7,317 bases of DNA from an uncultured Sphingomonadales bacterium (lineage in GTDB: Bacteria > Pseudomonadota > Alphaproteobacteria > Sphingomonadales > Sphingomonadaceae), in the NCBI GenBank assembly GCA_903911985.1, contig CAIWFP010000155.1:1-7317 (forward strand). The letters run 5' to 3'. Of this stretch, positions 6,409-7,317 are shown in pieces (positions within the stretch are counted from its first letter, which is position 1; every line of letters begins with the position of its first letter). The translations under genes were made by a program, and so were the position numbers. Below the pieces are notes generated by a model. The model saw only the letters and a program-made list of their open reading frames with translations, made no database searches and was not told the origin of the DNA.

Positions 6409-6810
6409 ATGACCATAAGCGGCATAGACCACATCAATATCGTGACCGAAAAGGTTGACGAGACTGCCGAATTTTATCGCCAGTTGCTCGGACTTAGCCG
6501 TGATGCCATTCCGGTTCCGGGCGTCAGTGGGGCGTGGATGCGCGATGAGTCCGGGGCGGCCATCATCCATATCAACCTTTATGATCCGGCCCGGCACGGT
6601 AACGTCAATCCGGGGGTGGCAACGGGGGGCAGTACCGGGCCGCTGGACCATGTGGCCCTGCGCGCCTCGGACTATGACGGGATGCTGGCGAGGGTGAAGG
6701 CGATGGGGCTGGAGCATCGGGCCAGCGATTTCAGCGACATCAGGCTGCGCCAGATTTTTCTGGAGGACCCCAACCATATCAGGCTGGAGTTCAATTTTTA
6801 CGCCGGATGA
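6409..6810 (+). CDS. VOC-family (glyoxalase/bleomycin-resistance fold) metalloprotein
   Basis: This 133-residue single-domain protein has the paired beta-alpha-beta-beta-beta modules of the vicinal oxygen chelate superfamily. The first module opens with GIDHINIVTEKVDETAEFYRQLLGL and the second with GPLDHVALRASDYDGMLARVKAMG, closing in FLEDPNHIRLEFNF. Candidate metal ligands at the expected strand positions are His8, His54, His81 and Glu127. The superfamily includes glyoxalase I, extradiol dioxygenases, epimerases and resistance proteins. The length and single domain fit lactoylglutathione-lyase-like or unassigned VOC proteins, and the substrate cannot be inferred. The ATG at 6409 follows a GGGAGCGGGG purine tract. 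The stop codon lies inside a 13-bp tandem repeat. No functional link to its neighbours is evident beyond shared orientation. Confidence 0.9.
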   Translation: MTISGIDHINIVTEKVDETAEFYRQLLGLSRDAIPVPGVSGAWMRDESGAAIIHINLYDPARHGNVNPGVATGGSTGPLDHVALRASDYDGMLARVKAMGLEHRASDFSDIRLRQIFLEDPNHIRLEFNFYAG

Positions 6811-6835
6811 TTTATGGGGATGATTTATGGGGATG
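6806..6835 (+). repeat. 13-bp tandem repeat GATGATTTATGGG (2.3 copies)
   Basis: GATGATTTATGGG occurs at 6806-6818 and 6819-6831, followed by GATG (6832-6835). The first copy contains the TGA stop (6808-6810) of the VOC gene, so the array covers the 3' end of that gene and the start of the msrB leader. It is probably a replication-slippage duplication. It also creates spare ATG codons (6814 and 6820) in frame with msrB. Confidence 0.85.
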
Positions 6836-6873
6836 CGCTATGGCGGGAAAGCCCCCCGAAGGAGTACGCTCTG

Positions 6874-7269
6874 ATGCCGGATAGACTGAAGCTGACAGAG
6901 GCCGAATGGCGCGAGCGTCTGACGCCGGAACAGTACCACATTCTGCGCGAACATGGCACGGAGCGGGCCTTTACCGGCGAATATGAGACCAACAAGGCAT
7001 CGGGCGAATATCTGTGCGCAGGCTGCGGTGCGCCGCTGTTTTCTTCGGACACGAAATATAATTCCGGCTCCGGCTGGCCGAGCTATTACGCGCCGATGGA
7101 GGACGAGGTGGTGACCGAGGTGACCGACACATCCCGGGGCATGGTGCGTACCGAGGTGCGCTGTGCGGCCTGCGAGGGGCACTTGGGCCATGTCTTTCCC
7201 GATGGGCCACAGCCCACGGGCCTGCGCTATTGCATCAACAGCGCCTCGCTGAAGTTTGAGCCGAAGTGA
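6874..7269 (+). CDS. msrB: Peptide-methionine (R)-S-oxide reductase MsrB
   Basis: This 131-residue cytoplasmic repair enzyme reduces the R-epimer of methionine sulfoxide in proteins. It is full length for a stand-alone MsrB. Zinc is held by CAGC (Cys48, Cys51) and CAAC (Cys97, Cys100). The substrate pocket motif is SGSGWPS (64-70), followed by GHLGHVFPDGP (102-112) and the active-site RYCINSASLKF with catalytic Cys120. The usual resolving cysteine in the SGCGWPS motif is replaced by Ser66, and no other spare cysteine exists. The enzyme should therefore be of the one-cysteine type, reduced directly by thioredoxin or another thiol (inference from family knowledge). The ATG at 6874 is chosen because AAGGAG (6859-6864) lies 9 nt upstream and the protein begins like its family. 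An in-frame ATG at 6814 would add 20 residues without a ribosome binding site. Confidence 0.96.
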   Translation: MPDRLKLTEAEWRERLTPEQYHILREHGTERAFTGEYETNKASGEYLCAGCGAPLFSSDTKYNSGSGWPSYYAPMEDEVVTEVTDTSRGMVRTEVRCAACEGHLGHVFPDGPQPTGLRYCINSASLKFEPK

Positions 7270-7302
7270 GGGGTGTGGGGGAGGTTTAAGGATGAAGGTT
7301 TT

Positions 7303-7317
7303 GCAGGGGTGTTACAC
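7303..7317. repeat. Truncated copy of the GTGTTACAC palindrome at the window edge
   Basis: The last bases, GCAGGGGTGTTACAC, share GGGTGTTACAC (7307-7317) with the palindrome at 2847-2857. This looks like the left arm and centre of another hairpin whose right arm (predicted CCCTGC or similar) lies outside the window. Like the first copy, it sits just downstream of a gene, 33 nt after the msrB stop. Confidence 0.5.

Noticed and set aside
5279..7269. A dedicated operon or new stress-defence system of oxidoreductase, VOC protein and MsrB
   Set aside because: The genes share a strand, but the gaps are 63-107 bp with no translational coupling, and all three are common single genes. Co-orientation alone does not support a joint system.

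Overview
The window looks like chromosomal DNA from a GC-rich alphaproteobacterium. A sphingomonad (Novosphingobium or Sphingomonas type) is my best guess. The grounds are strong G/C preference at third codon positions, the style of the CpaF N-terminus, a short monofunctional aspartokinase of about 420 residues lying divergent from ubiG, and a GTGTTACAC-centred palindromic repeat between genes. The assignment comes from recognition, not from a database search.

Layout, left to right. (1) Positions 1-1145, minus strand: most of cpaF, the ATPase of a Tad/Flp-type pilus assembly system, running off the left edge. (2) Positions 1330-2811, plus strand: a type-B carboxylesterase with a complete Ser/Glu/His triad, transcribed divergently from cpaF. 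(3) Positions 2812-3078: a gap between convergent genes that holds a structured repeat, made of one long hairpin, three smaller hairpins and a 16-bp inverted repeat. (4) Positions 3079-3834, minus strand: ubiG, the O-methyltransferase of ubiquinone synthesis. (5) A divergent 90-bp gap, then lysC (3925-5193, plus), an aspartokinase that starts at TTG behind an excellent ribosome binding site. (6) Three more plus-strand genes with 63-107 bp gaps: a nitronate-monooxygenase-like flavoprotein (5279-6301), a small VOC/glyoxalase-fold protein (6409-6810) and the methionine sulfoxide reductase msrB (6874-7269). The last bases of the window look like half of another copy of the palindromic repeat.

Most of this is ordinary core and housekeeping metabolism: quinone synthesis, entry into the aspartate amino-acid family, and oxidative-damage repair. 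I see no phage, transposase, tRNA, rRNA or CRISPR content and no sign of a new multi-gene system. The best second-look item is inside lysC. A strong internal Shine-Dalgarno sequence sits 5 nt before an in-frame GTG, exactly at the junction of the kinase and ACT domains. This predicts a separately translated regulatory (beta) subunit, as known for Corynebacterium and Bacillus aspartokinases. Secondary points are the intergenic repeat, an MsrB with no resolving cysteine, and a 13-bp tandem repeat over the stop codon of the VOC gene.
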